Shown: positions 20,655 through 31,023 of the stretch, piece by piece | Layout: each line of letters opens with the position of its first letter | Position numbering within the stretch: the first letter of the stretch is position 1 | Source: Volvox africanus | Lineage: Eukaryota > Chlorophyta > Chlorophyceae > Chlamydomonadales > Volvocaceae | Assembly (NCBI GenBank): GCA_030268105.1 | Contig: BSDZ01000003.1 | Location: forward strand, 2,108,001 to 2,172,000 | Direction of reading: 5' to 3' | Length of the DNA: 64,000 nt | Made by a program: the position numbers and the translations under genes | Notes under the pieces: generated by a model | The model's database searches: none | What the model saw: the letters and a program-made list of their open reading frames with translations, nothing else | What the model was told of the DNA's origin: nothing

Positions 20655-22344
20655 ATCATGCTGACGCTCTACCTAGGCACACGGTGCTACAACCGCGACA
20701 CCAATCTGATTGTGCCATGGGCTCAGGTGGGCGGGTTTTCTAAGGCTGTGGACATGCACTCCCTTACATGTGCGCTTACATTCTGCGACTCGTAGATCTG
20801 GGTCTTTGGGTATAAATGTTACTTTGACCACCCGTCTACGTCCATCCCCATTCACTTGCACCACCCCATTGTGATGATCTCGCCTATTCCTCATTCTGTC
20901 CATTCCGTGCGGTAGGATTTCGTGCTCATGACCGACATCAATGCACCGACGGAGGGCTACCTTCTCTTTGACAACTTCGTCAAGGCACTTGACGGTGCCA
21001 TCAGGGAGCTCACGCTGCGTGGCAAGCCTAATCGCGCTGGTACTGGTTGAACACTGGGAAGGGAATACAGGCATGGGGGGGCGGGAGCAGTGGCGGTGGG
21101 GAAGGTAAAATCGGGATGGCGCCCGTTGAGGAGGTTGGGGAGATCCGGGGGCGAAGTCTGAGAGAAATTTCGGGTTAACATTCCCTCTGGAATTCCCAAT
21201 TAGCTATACACCTGTCTTGCCGTACTCGCGTGTCGGAACCTCCAGGGTGCTACAGTGTGCATTGGACCATGCATGCCGCACACCCACCGTGTCGTTCACA
21301 GACTTGAACCTGCTCCCATCTGTAACCCTCCTCCATAGGCAGGCTGGGCAAGATGACCGGCGACGTGCTCCAGCTTGCGGCGCTATACCACATCGTGGCG
21401 GGTGCTGTCAAGAACCCGATCCTGGCAATGACTGAGGGGATTGAAGTGAACCCTGTACCTCAGCAAATTGGCTCGGCGCATGTCCACGACGCCGTCCTGA
21501 CGTGCAAGTTCCTTCTCAGCGAGATGGTCTTCAGCATGCAGGACAACGACGTTTACGAGGTGCGCAGTGGTTGGGCGGGGGGGCGGGCAGAGAAGGAGCG
21601 GCGGGGGGACGGGGGAAGGGGCGGGGGAAGGAAAGGGAAGCAGTCCGCTGTTACTGGGTGGGGGCGGGGTCAGTGGTTGGGGCGGCGAAGGACTTTGCTT
21701 TGGTGGCGGGGGCAGCAGCGGGGGCGGCGGCGAGAAGCCCGTTTGGGGGAGGGGGGGAAACCAATTACTCGGGTTTTCCAGCAGCCCCTAAAGGTTTGTT
21801 ATCTCTAGGGTTTAAGCACGGTGCCCCCCCTCCCCCAAACGGGCTTCTCGCCGCCGCCCCCGCTGCTGCCCCCGCCACCAAAGCAAAGTCCTTCGCCGCC
21901 CCAACCACTGACCCCGCCCCCACCCAGTAACAGCGGACTGCTTCCCTTTCCTTCCCCCGCCCCTTCCCCCGTCCCCCCGCCGCTCCTTCTCTGCCCGCCC
22001 CCCCGCCCAACCACTGCGCACCTCGTAAACGTCGTTGTCCTGCATGCTGAGGACCATCTCGCTGAGAAGGAACTTGCACGTCAGGACGGCGTCGTGGACA
22101 TGCGCCTGTTTTAGGGTTATAGGTGGAGTACTTGTGCAAGGAGACGGATTACTTGCGTGATGGCAAGAGCTACCTGGAGCTGCAGCTGGCTGAGATGCAG
22201 GACCGTGTAGCCTCTGATGCAAGCTTGAGGCTGGAACCGCCAGTGGTGTCAGAGATGGCAGCATGGAAGGGATCTTTGGATGTAACGCCAGCGGATGTCA
22301 GAAGTGGTGCCTCTGGTAATGTCGTCGGTGTCAACACCAACTAG
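20655..22344 (+). CDS. Small four-exon gene of unknown function
   Basis: I do not recognise this gene. Four exons join in one frame with GT-AG borders: 20,655-20,726, 20,916-21,039, 21,339-21,559 and 22,123-22,344 (TAG). The predicted product is about 212 residues if it starts at the ATG at 20,658; further 5' exons are possible. Visible stretches are TLYLGTRCYNRDTNLIVPWAQ, DINAPTEGYLLFDNFVKALD, MTGDVLQLAALYHIVAGAVK and VEYLCKETDYLRDGKSYLELQL. It looks soluble, with no signal peptide or membrane segment. The third intron contains a long inverted duplication of the end of exon 3. Minus-strand frames overlap parts of it, so strand is likely but not certain. Confidence 0.45.
21475..22106. repeat. 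Long inverted repeat, 283-bp arms, 66-bp spacer
   Basis: The left arm is 21,475-21,757 and the right arm 21,824-22,106, its reverse complement. The arms have equal length and I found one difference (TTC versus CTC in the copied exon). The left arm covers the last 85 bp of exon 3 (including its GT donor) and the first ~198 bp of the G-rich intron; the right arm lies inside the same intron. A transcript would fold into a near-perfect stem-loop. Confidence 0.93.
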
Positions 22345-22572
22345 GAAATTGCACTGCTAGTGGTCTTGGGGATGCTAGTGAACACAGTATCGGTGGTATC
22401 AACACTGGCGGCATTTGAGGTTGTGCCGTGCCCACGACCGTGGCAATTTTTCAAATACCGCCGGTCGTGGGTTTGGAGCTGGTCGTGGATTCAGAGATGG
22501 TCAGCACAGCAGTGTAGGCGGTGTCAACACCGGCGGTATTTGAGATTGCGCCTTAGGAGGTGGGTTGGGAGA
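22345..22572. other. Short diverged direct repeats before element E
   Basis: The segment holds two related pieces, around 22,393-22,422 and 22,516-22,545 (GGTATCAACACTGGCGGCATTTGAG versus GGTGTCAACACCGGCGGTATTTGAG, given here as landmarks), and a short inverted pair around CCACGACCGTGG/CCGGTCGTGG. No gene is seen. Confidence 0.5.
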
Positions 22573-22989
22573 TGTTGTATATGGTACCCAATGAAGTGAA
22601 GGGTGGTATCAAAAGATACCGGTTGTGGTGCCAGAGCCCGATTAAGTAGAATCGCCGACCAGGTCGCACTTGAGAGGCCATAAGGCCTCGAACCGGGCGT
22701 GACCTTCAGAAGTCACCACTACAACTGGAGGATCAGTGAACCAGGAACCAGGTCTTCCACCATTTACCATTTAAATGCTCCAGTCCATACAAGTTATGGA
22801 CTAACCGACAAGTTCGGATGATTCGGGAAGGTGGTTTGTATTGGTCATTGGCGGCTTAGACCAAATCCATGATCCAAATGCGCGATGGGAGAATGGGAAT
22901 GATGAAACTGGTAGCTCGTTAATTTATTAACAATAAGCAAATTATTATTATCTCTTAATCATTTAATAAAATGCATTAAGGATACAACA
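22573..22989 (-). repeat. Family-2 LTR (3' LTR of element E)
   Basis: Plus-strand ends are TGTTGTATAT (22,573) and GGATACAACA (22,989), 417 bp. It contains GAGGCCATAAGGCCTC, a hairpin motif, and has its polypurine tract at about 22,990-23,003. The outer flank ends GGAGA and does not match the outer flank of element F (ATACG). Confidence 0.9.
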
Positions 22990-22994
22990 ATTAT

Positions 22995-24563
22995 TCCCCC
23001 TCTAGATGCAGCCTCCCAATGCATGAGAAGAAAGCAATCAGATTGAGGTAGGGCAGCATCAAGGAGAACCCTCCTTAAACTGTGCCCGTCGCTTAGCTTC
23101 CTCAGCATGGGTGTCAAGTCAGGGGTGAAGTTACGCGCCGGCTCCCAGCTATTGTGCTTAGATGAATACCCGGACCACTTAAGCAGGAACTCATGCATAT
23201 TGCGCTTGCACTTACCCTTGCCCACACGTCGTGCACGGTAATCTAGGATACGTTCAACAGCATACAGAGTCTGCTTGCCAGATAACCAGGTAGAGGGACT
23301 AGCTTCCGTAACAGAGGGGATGCTATCGTTAGCCTCAGGCAGAGTACCCCGATATGGACGTACTAGAGATACATTAAATGTGGGATGAATGCGTAGGTCA
23401 GATGGGAGTTGTATCTCTACAGCCACCGACCCTACCATGCATACAACAGGATAAGGCCCCACAAAGCGTGGTAATAATTTACGAGACCCATCAGCCAGGG
23501 AACGAAGGTTCTTCGTGTTCAACATAACCAGCTGGCCCTTAGTGAACGTGACGTCCTTTTTGGACTTGTTATAGTAGTCCATAGCCCGTTGCTGTGCAGC
23601 TTCCAGGCAAGCTTTAGCGTCCATTAGACGGGACATGAAAGACTTAGCAAACATTTTTGCAGCCGGAACATTTACGTCCAATTCCCGTCAAACAGGCAAA
23701 GCAGGGTTAAACCCGTAATTCAGGAGAAACGGACTATTACCGACGGACCGGTTAGTAGCATTATTGATGGCAAACTCAGCAGCGGTTAGGTATGTATCCC
23801 ATGCGGTAGGGGTGCGTCCTGCAACGTTACGGAGCATATCACCCAGGACACGATTAACACGCTCTGTTTGCCCATCAGATTGGGGGTGGTAGGCGGTGGA
23901 CAGATTCACCTGCATTCCTACCAGAGTTCCCAGGGCGCCCCGATCAGACACCACGGACTTGGGGACCCCATGCAAACGTACCACATTGTCGAAGAACAGG
24001 CGGGCCGTTTGCTCAGCTGTGCAGGATGATGTCGTGGGGGCCAGGTGGACCATCTTAGTGAAGTGGTCGACCAGGACCAGCACGGCGTCGTATCCTCCCT
24101 CAGTTTTGGGCAGTGCAACAATAGAGTCCATGGAGACGCTTTCCCAGGGGGCGTCAGGTATAGGTAGAGGCTGGAGATGTCCATGTGATTTACCAGATTG
24201 GGCCTTATTGCGCTTGCACAGGTCGCAAGAGAGGACATAATTTTCAGTGTCCTTAGCTATGTGAGGCCACCAGAATTGACGACGCAAAAGCTCCAGTAAC
24301 AGCGTGCAGCCAGGATGCCCAGCCAGACGGCCATCATGAAAACGTGACATGAGTTCCTGATGTAAAGAGTCATCATTAGGTACGACAATCTGGCGGTGGG
24401 ATCCTTCAGAGTGGATCCATAAACTATGCTCCTGTACCAAGTGCCCCGTGTTGCTGTGATTTGTGAACCACGGGTCAGCTGCATAAGCGTGTTTCAAGCA
24501 CTTGGTAAAATCAGAGGGCACGAGGTTAGGCGTTACCTGAGACCTACACCGTGTGCTAACCAC
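22995..24563 (-). pseudogene. Integrase and chromodomain (element E)
   Basis: The frame 24,563-23,688 covers the zinc domain (DGRLAGHPGC, SCDLCKRNKAQSGK), the first Asp (SVSMDSIVALP) and DGQTER. A 27-nt in-frame deletion removes the residues after VVSDRG that F keeps. A TGA (ALPV stop) is shared with element F. The chromodomain frame 23,681-22,959 reads GPYPVVCMVG and HEFLLKWSGYSSKHNSWEP. Confidence 0.85.
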
Positions 24564-26397
24564 CAGAATGGCTGCATGCAGTGAAGGTGCCTACTGAGAG
24601 CATCAGCTATGTTAAGTGAGCCGCTCAGGTACTCCCAATCAAAGTTAAACCGTGCCAGGTATTCCATCCAGCGGGCCTGGCGTCGGTTAAGGGAGGGCAC
24701 ACCTTGCAGAAACGTAAGGGGTTTGTGATCAGTCTTGAGGGCAAAAGGCCGGCCCTCAGGGTAACAGCGCCATTCCTTCAAGGCATGTAGGACCGCAAGA
24801 AACTCCTGTTCCCCTGTAGTATAACGGGTTTCAGCCCCCGGAAACTTCTTACTTGTATATGCAATGGGGCATCCCTGCTGCAACAGAACTGCCCCTGTCC
24901 CATGTATAGATGCATCAGTTATGACCTCTACACGGAACGGCACTGAGTAGTCAGGGAAATGCAGGATAATATCATCAGAGATAGCACGCTTCAAAGCATC
25001 AAAAGCTTCTTGGCATGGGGGGGTCCAGGCCTCAGGTGAAGAGAAGGCTCCCTTATGTGTGAGGTTTGTTAGCGGTGCAGCAATGACTGAGTAGCGCTCT
25101 ATGAACTTACGAAAGTAGTTGGTCAGGCCCAAAAACTTACGCAGTTCCTGCAGGTTGGAGGGCACTGGCCAATCCCGAACAACAGCAGTTTTCCGGGGGT
25201 CCATCCGTATGCCATCCTGAGACACAATATGCCCCAGATACTCCACCTGTGGTTGTGCCCAGTGGCACTTAGAACGCTTAGCATATAGCTGCTCATGCCG
25301 CAGTATCTTAAAGACCAGGCAAAGATGTTGTATGTGATCCTCGCACATACCAAAACACCAGGATATTGTCCAGATAACAGATGACGAATTTGTCAATGTA
25401 TGGCCTGAAGATATGGTCCATGACGGCTTGGAATGTGGCAGGGGCGTTCGTCAGTCCAAAACTAAGGACAGTATATTCAAAATGGCCAAACAGCGTACGG
25501 AAAGCCGTTTTATGGATATCTGATTCGGCTATACGAATCTGATTATACCCCTGCTGGAGGTCAATGGAGCTAAAGAATGCAGAACCTTTTAGCTTATCCA
25601 GCAAATCATCGACACATGGGAGGGGGTAACGGTTCTTAACATGCAGCATTTAACCCCCTATAATCAATGCACATTCTCAGAGTCCCATCCTTCTTTCCCA
25701 CAAACAGAATAGGGGCGGAGTATGGGGATGTGCTTGGCCATATCATATCTTTTTTCAACAGCTCAGTGACCTTTAGTTTGACCTCATCCAGCTCCAAGGG
25801 GCTTAGACGATACATGAGCCGGGAAACGGGTACTGCACCAGGCACCACAGGTATGGTGTGATCCACAGGCCGCATTGGTGGCTTACCAGTGACCTCCTGG
25901 AATATGTCTGCATATTCCTGTAACAGGGCCTCAAGCTCAGGGTCTGTGGTATCAGATGGGATAGAAGTTGCATTCAGGTGCAACTTGGGCCGTACTAGGA
26001 AAGCATGAGCCCCCTTGCAAATCATGCGAACTGCTGCTTTCCTGCCAACAGCTACAGATTCAGTATGCTGACAGATAGCAGTGGTTGCATAATTGAAGCA
26101 AGGCGCATGTGTAGCCTGCTCTGATGGCTGTCCAGCAGTAGTAAAGGGTACCTTGCAAACTAGAGTCTCTTTGCGCAGGCGCAAAGATTTAGACTCATAG
26201 TCAAGGACAGCCCCATACTTTGCTAGGGTGGATGACCCCAGGGTATACATGGCAGCATCAGTTAGCCCAGGCAACACGTATGGGCGGCGGACATTCAACC
26301 TTAAAGGACCTGCAGATGTTATCATTATTATGGTTATTCCACCCTTGCGGGCTGGCGTGTATTTTGGGGATCTCCGGGATTTTAAGCGAGTGGGCAC
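24533..26397 (-). pseudogene. Reverse transcriptase and RNase H (element E), catalytic Asp lost
   Basis: Three overlapping minus-strand frames (26,397-25,636, 25,649-25,308, 25,396-24,533) make up RT and RNase H: CIDYRGLNA, FSSIDLQQGYNQI, LGHIVSQDGI, FLGLTNYFRKF, EVITDASIHGTGAVLLQ. The catalytic box reads CYLDNILVF, so the second Asp is Asn, and a frameshift follows directly. The RT is non-functional. Confidence 0.85.
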
Positions 26398-26445
26398 ATG
26401 TACCTCAGCGTCTTCATCTGAGGCCGCTAGAGATCACCTTTTTTT

Positions 26446-26776
26446 GATTACGCAGAGTTTCCTTACTCTCTACGGCCCCTATCCATGTGCCACCCCCTTC
26501 GGATCTACTGGCATTTTGGTGGGTGTGAAACCACCCCGCACCATCAGCCCAGTTACGGGTCTCAGGTGCGCACTTTACGGGCTATGCATTTAACCCTCTC
26601 AAACGCCGGGGGCGGACTCGGATCCAACTCCGGAGAAACGGGCTATCCAAGCTGCATTCCCCCTACGCCATTATGCCCCGACCCAGATTCGAACTTGCAA
26701 CTTTGTAGTCGCAAGCTTGAATCCTTAGGGAATGGCCTCCAGAGACAGATAGGACCTGCAGACAAAGATTACGCAG
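26446..26776 (-). mobile_element. About 311-bp insertion with 10-bp flanking repeat, possibly SINE-like
   Basis: GATTACGCAG occurs at 26,446-26,455 and 26,767-26,776, and the sequence between them does not belong to the protease-RT region of the host element. On the minus strand it has GCAAGTTCGAATCTGGG, similar to an RNA polymerase III B box, but I see no good A box and no clear tRNA fold. A T-run (26,439-26,445) sits next to one repeat. It could be a SINE or another short non-autonomous element. Confidence 0.45.
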
Positions 26777-26779
26777 GCG

Positions 26780-27019
26780 CAATATAGATTGCTTATCCCT
26801 ATCAGCGAGGGTAACTTGTGACCAGGAGCATGGGCTAGGTTTCAGGCCAAGCTGTGAAACCACTGATGCTGAAATGAAGTCATCACTGGCTCCAGAGTCG
26901 GCTAGTGCAGGAAATGTACGACCTGCCGTGCTTACGGTGATCAGAGGTACACCAGCACCTATCAGGGCAGCAGCTTCAGGCAAGCGGAGAACTGAAATAC
27001 AGGGTTCAGCCTCAGACAA
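26780..27019 (-). pseudogene. Retropepsin-like protease (element E)
   Basis: The minus-strand ORF has the active-site motif DSGASDDFIS after VPLITVSTAGRTFPAL, and continues VVSQLGLKPSP and VTLADRDKQSIL before the short insertion interrupts it. The second half (YTLGSSTLAKYGAVLDYESK) is on the other side of the insertion at about 26,200. Confidence 0.75.
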
Positions 27020-27340
27020 GCCCTCTTGAACCGGTATAGGGGCAGCAAACCAGATATCAACAGAGTATGGGCTTCCAGGGAGCTGAACGACCTCACCTGC
27101 TGTATTAAGGCTATGAAGAGGGGTCGTTCCTGGGGTAGACCTTAAGACTCATTGCATACCCGCCAGGAAGGGAGGGTTACGTTGGGACACATACTTGGGC
27201 AGTGATATGCATGCTGAAGTATTAGGATGTTGACGTTTGCATGCCCTAAAGTGAGCTAATTGCTTCTGTAGCTCGCAGGGTGAAGAGGGAGTGAACAAGA
27301 TAGTATGCCCACCCAAGTTCGCAGGAGACAGGGGACGACC

Positions 27341-27790
27341 TTGAGGCTCAAACAGGTTACAGAAGCCATCAAAGCCTGCACGGACAGTTCATGCATAAAA
27401 AAATCGTCTCCCTATCACTTGCTCTTCTTGGTTCAAAATGGAAGGCAAAAGAGCCCGTACTGCACGGCACTTAGATACCATCCTGCTCACAACAAAGATC
27501 CCAGGTGGTGATCCCTCTATCCCAGCCTGGGCAAGTCCCTAGTGATCCTTGCCCTTGGTCTTCTCTGCCCCCAAAATTGGGCAGGACCCCCAGTGACCCC
27601 CATAATGGGCAGGACCCCAGTGACCTGCACGTGCTCACCTGCAGTCACTGGGCACTGAACGCAGATCAGTCCCCCAATTGTCTCGATACTAATTGCTGTA
27701 TCTCTGTTCTATCGGCCTACAAACGCCCGATCAGAAGATGATGGTCACCTGCCCAATCTTTTAGACTACCCATAGATACCCCAGGAAACT
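27341..27790. other. Spacer between elements E and F, unidentified
   Basis: About 450 bp separate the truncated 5' sides of E and F. A short repeat (GGGCAGGACCCC...AGTGACC) occurs twice near 27,580-27,625. No gene or LTR is recognisable. Confidence 0.4.
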
Positions 27791-27825
27791 ACAAACGACA
27801 AGTCACTGAGCTGCTGAAAAAAGAT

Positions 27826-29019
27826 ATGATATGGCCAAGCACATCCCCATACTCCGCCCCTATTCTGTTTGTGGGAAAGAAGGATGGGACTCTGAGAATG
27901 TGCATTAATTATAGGGGATTAAATGCTGCAATGGTTAAGAACCGTTACCCCGTCCCACATGTCGATGATTTGCTGGATAAGCTAAAAGGTTCTGCATTCT
28001 TTAGCTCTATTGACCTCCAGCAGGGGTATAATCAGATTCGTATAGCAGAATCAGATATCCATAAAACAGCTTTCCGTACGCCGTTTGGCCATTTTGAATA
28101 TACCGTCCTTAGTTTCGGACTGACGAACGCCCCTGCCACATTCCAAGCCGTCATGGACCGTATCTTCAGGCCATACATCAACAAATTCGTCATCCGTTAT
28201 CTGAACGATATCCTGGTGTTTTCAAGGACCCGCAAGGATCACATACAACATCTTTGCCTGGTCTTTAAGATACTGCGGCATGAGCAGCTATATGCTAAGC
28301 GTTCTAAGTGCCACTGGGCACAACCACAGGTGGAGTATCTGGGGCATATTGTGTCTCAGGATGGCATACGGATGGACCCCCGGAAAACTGCTGTTGTTCG
28401 GGATTGGCCAGTGCCCTCCAACCTGCAGGAACTGCGTAAGTTTTTGGGCCTGACCAACTACTTTCGTAAGTTCATAGAGCGCTACTCAGTCATTGCTGCA
28501 CCGCTAACAAACCTCACACGTAAGGGAGCCTTCTCTTCACCTGAGGCCTGGACCCCCCCATGCCAAGAAGCTTTTGATGCTTTGAAGCGTGCTATCTCTG
28601 ATGATATTATCCTGCATTTCCCTGACTACTCAGTGCCGTTCCGTGTAGAGGTCATAACTGATGCATCTATACATGGGACAGGGGCAGTTCTGTTGCAGCA
28701 GGGATGCCCCATTGCATATACAAGTAAGAAGTTTCCGGGGGCTGAAACCCGTTATACTACAGGGGAACAGGAGTTTCTTGCGGTCCTACATGCCTTGAAG
28801 GAATGGCGCTGTTACCCTGAGGGCCGGCCTTTTGCCCTCAAGACTGATCACAAACCCCTTACGTTTCTGCAAGGTGTGCCCTCCCTTAACCGACGCCAGG
28901 CCCACTGGATGGAATACCTGGCACGGTTTAACTTTGATTGGGAGTACCTGAGCGGCTCACTTAACATAGCTGATGCTCTCAGTAGGCACCTTCACTGCAT
29001 GCAGCCATTCTGGCGGTAA
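27826..29019 (+). pseudogene. Reverse transcriptase and RNase H (element F), catalytic Asp lost
   Basis: A 397-codon open frame encodes RT from STSPYSAPILFVGKKDGT through RNase H (EVITDASIHGTGAVLLQ, TDHKPLTFLQGVPSLNRRQ). It has no frameshift. The catalytic box is RYLNDILVF, with the first Asp changed to Asn. Two other Asp are also Asn compared with E (CINYRGLNA, YINKFV), all G-to-A changes in the coding strand. It cannot be an active polymerase. Confidence 0.87.
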
Positions 29020-29039
29020 GCACACGGAGTAGGTCTCAG

Positions 29040-30689
29040 GCAAAACCTAACCTCGTGCCCTCTGATTTTACCAAGTGCTTGAAACACGCTTATGCAGCTG
29101 ACCCGTAGTTCACAAATCACAGCAACACGGGGCACTTGGTACAGGAGCATAGTTTATGGATCCACTCTGAAGGATCCCACCGCCAGATTGTCGTACCTAA
29201 TGATGACTCTTTACATCAGGAACTCATGTCACGTTTTCATGATGGCCGTCTGGCTGGGCATCCTGGCTGCACGCTGTTACTGGAGCTTTTGCGTCGTCAA
29301 TTCTGGTGGCCTCGCATAGCTAAGGACACTGAAAATTATGTCCTCTCTTGCGACCTGTGCAAGCGCAATAAGGCCCAATCTGGTAAATCACATGGACATC
29401 TCCAGCCTCTACCTATACCTGACGCCCCCTGGGAAAGCGTTTCCATGGACTCTATTGTTGCACTGCCCAAAACTGAGGAAGGATACGACGCCGTGCTGGT
29501 CCTGGTCGACCGCTTCACTAAGATGGTCCACCTGGCCCCCACGACATCATCCTGCACAGCTGAGCAAATGGCCCGCCTGTTCTTCGACAATGTGGTACGT
29601 TTGCATGGGGTCCCCAAGTCCGTGGTGTCTGATCGTGGCACTCAATTTGCAAGTAAGTTTTGGGGCGCCCTGGGAACTCTGGTAGGAATGTGGGTGAATC
29701 TCTCCACCGCCTACCACCCCAAATCTGATGGGCAAACAGAGCGTGTTAACCATGTCCTGGGTGATATGCTTCGAAACTTTGTGGGTCGCACACCTACTGC
29801 ATGGGATACATACCTAACCGCTGCTGAGTTTGCCATCAATAATGCTACTAACCGGTCCGTCGGTAATAGTCCGTTTCTCCTGAATTACGGGTTTAACCCT
29901 GCTTTGCCTGTTTGACGGGAATTGGACGTAAATGTTCCGGCTGCAAAAATGTTTGCTAAGTCTTTCATGTCCCGTCTAACGGACGCTAAAGCTTGCCTGG
30001 AAGCTGCACAGCAACGGGCTATGGACTACTATAACAAGTCCAAAAAGGACGTCACGTTCACTAAGGGCCAGCTGGTTATGTTGAACACGAAGAACCTTCG
30101 TTCCCTGGCTGATGGGTCTCGTAAATTATTACCGCGCTTTGTGGGGCCTTATCCTGTCGTACGCATGGTAGGGTCGGTGGCTGTAGAGTTACAACTCCCA
30201 TCTGACCTACGCATTCATCCCACATTTAATGTATCTCTAGTACGTCCATATCGGGGTACTCTGCCTGAGGCTAACGATAGCATCCCCTCTGTTACGGAAG
30301 CTAGTCCCTCTACCTGGTTATCTGGCAAGCAGACTCTGTATGCTGTTGAACGTATCCTAGATTACCGTGCACGACGTGTGGGCAAGGGTAAGCGCAAGTG
30401 CAACGTGCATGAGTACCAGGTTAAGTGGGCTGGGTATTCATCTAAGCACAATAGCTGGGAGCCGGCGCGTAACTTCACCCCTGACTTGACACCCATGCTG
30501 AGGAAGCTAAACGACGGGCACAGTCTAAGGAGGGCTCTCTCTGATGCTGCCCTACTTAATCCTGATTGTTTTCTTCCCATGCATCGGGACGCTGCATCTA
30601 GAGGGGGAATAATTGTTGTATCCTTAATGCTTTGCTGTAAATCATTAAGAGATAACAGTAATTCATTTATCATTAATAATTACAAATAA
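29040..30689 (+). pseudogene. Integrase and chromodomain (element F)
   Basis: The frame 29,136-29,915 holds the zinc domain (DGRLAGHPGC, SCDLCKRNKAQSGK), SVSMDSIVALP, VVSDRGTQFASKFW and SDGQTER, so the D,D,E residues are present. TGA at 29,913-29,915 (ALPV stop) splits it from the frame 29,922-30,689, which has GPYPVVRMVG and the chromodomain HEYQVKWAGYSSKHNSWEP. A TAG near 29,107 lies upstream. Confidence 0.87.
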
Positions 30690-31023
30690 TTATCAGTTTA
30701 ACCGTTACGTGTTCCCATCTGTTGTTCGATTTCTGGATCCCGCACCATCGACGTTACTAACCACTTTCCCGAATCATCCGAACCTGTCGGTTAGTCCACG
30801 ACCTGTATGGACTGGGCCATTTACCGCCTGAATGGTAAATGGTGGAACACCTGGTTCCTGGTTCACTGATCCTCCGGTTGTAGTGGTGACTTCTGAAGGT
30901 CACGCCCGGTTCGAGGCCTTATGGCCTCTCAAGTACGACCTGGTCGACGATTCTACTTAATCGGGCTCTGGCACCACATCCGGTATCTTTAGATGCCACC
31001 CTTCGTGGGTACCATATACAACA
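30614..31023 (+). repeat. Family-2 LTR (3' LTR of element F)
   Basis: It begins TGTTGTATCC after AGAGGGGGAATAAT and ends ATATACAACA, 410 bp. The second half (from about 30,770) is close to element E's LTR while the first ~150 bp is clearly diverged. It ends 878 bp before the start of the large coiled-coil gene and points towards it. Confidence 0.9.

Larger units (their letters stand above)
22573..27340 (-). mobile_element. Ty3/gypsy element E (family 2), 5'-truncated
   Basis: On the minus strand: end of gag (about 27,340-27,050), protease (about 27,019-26,780), an unrelated 320-bp insertion, RT (26,397 to about 25,000), RNase H, integrase with chromodomain (to about 23,000), polypurine tract AGAGGGGGAATAAT and a 417-bp 3' LTR. 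The 5' LTR and most of gag are missing. The right edge is approximate. Confidence 0.8.
27790..31023 (+). mobile_element. Ty3/gypsy element F (family 2), 5'-truncated
   Basis: The plus-strand element starts within RT at about 27,790 and runs through RNase H, integrase, chromodomain, polypurine tract (30,600-30,613) and a 410-bp LTR. It forms a head-to-head inverted pair with E: RT-to-integrase is almost identical in the two, while chromodomain and U3 differ clearly. Confidence 0.85.

Noticed and set aside
20673..21199. Minus-strand ORFs opposite exons of the small plus-strand gene
   Set aside because: They contain no PrimPol catalytic motif and cannot be joined convincingly to the 19,872-20,351 ORF. 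The plus-strand exons have better splice borders.
21812..22264. Minus-strand ORF repeating the exon 3 protein sequence
   Set aside because: It is the mirror image of the plus-strand exon created by the inverted duplication and has no independent support.
26650..26730. A tRNA gene at the B-box-like sequence
   Set aside because: The T-stem has a mismatch, no A box lies at the right distance and the acceptor ends do not pair.
22573..31023. Five-base target duplication around the E/F pair as a single insertion
   Set aside because: The outer flanks are GGAGA and ATACG, which do not match.
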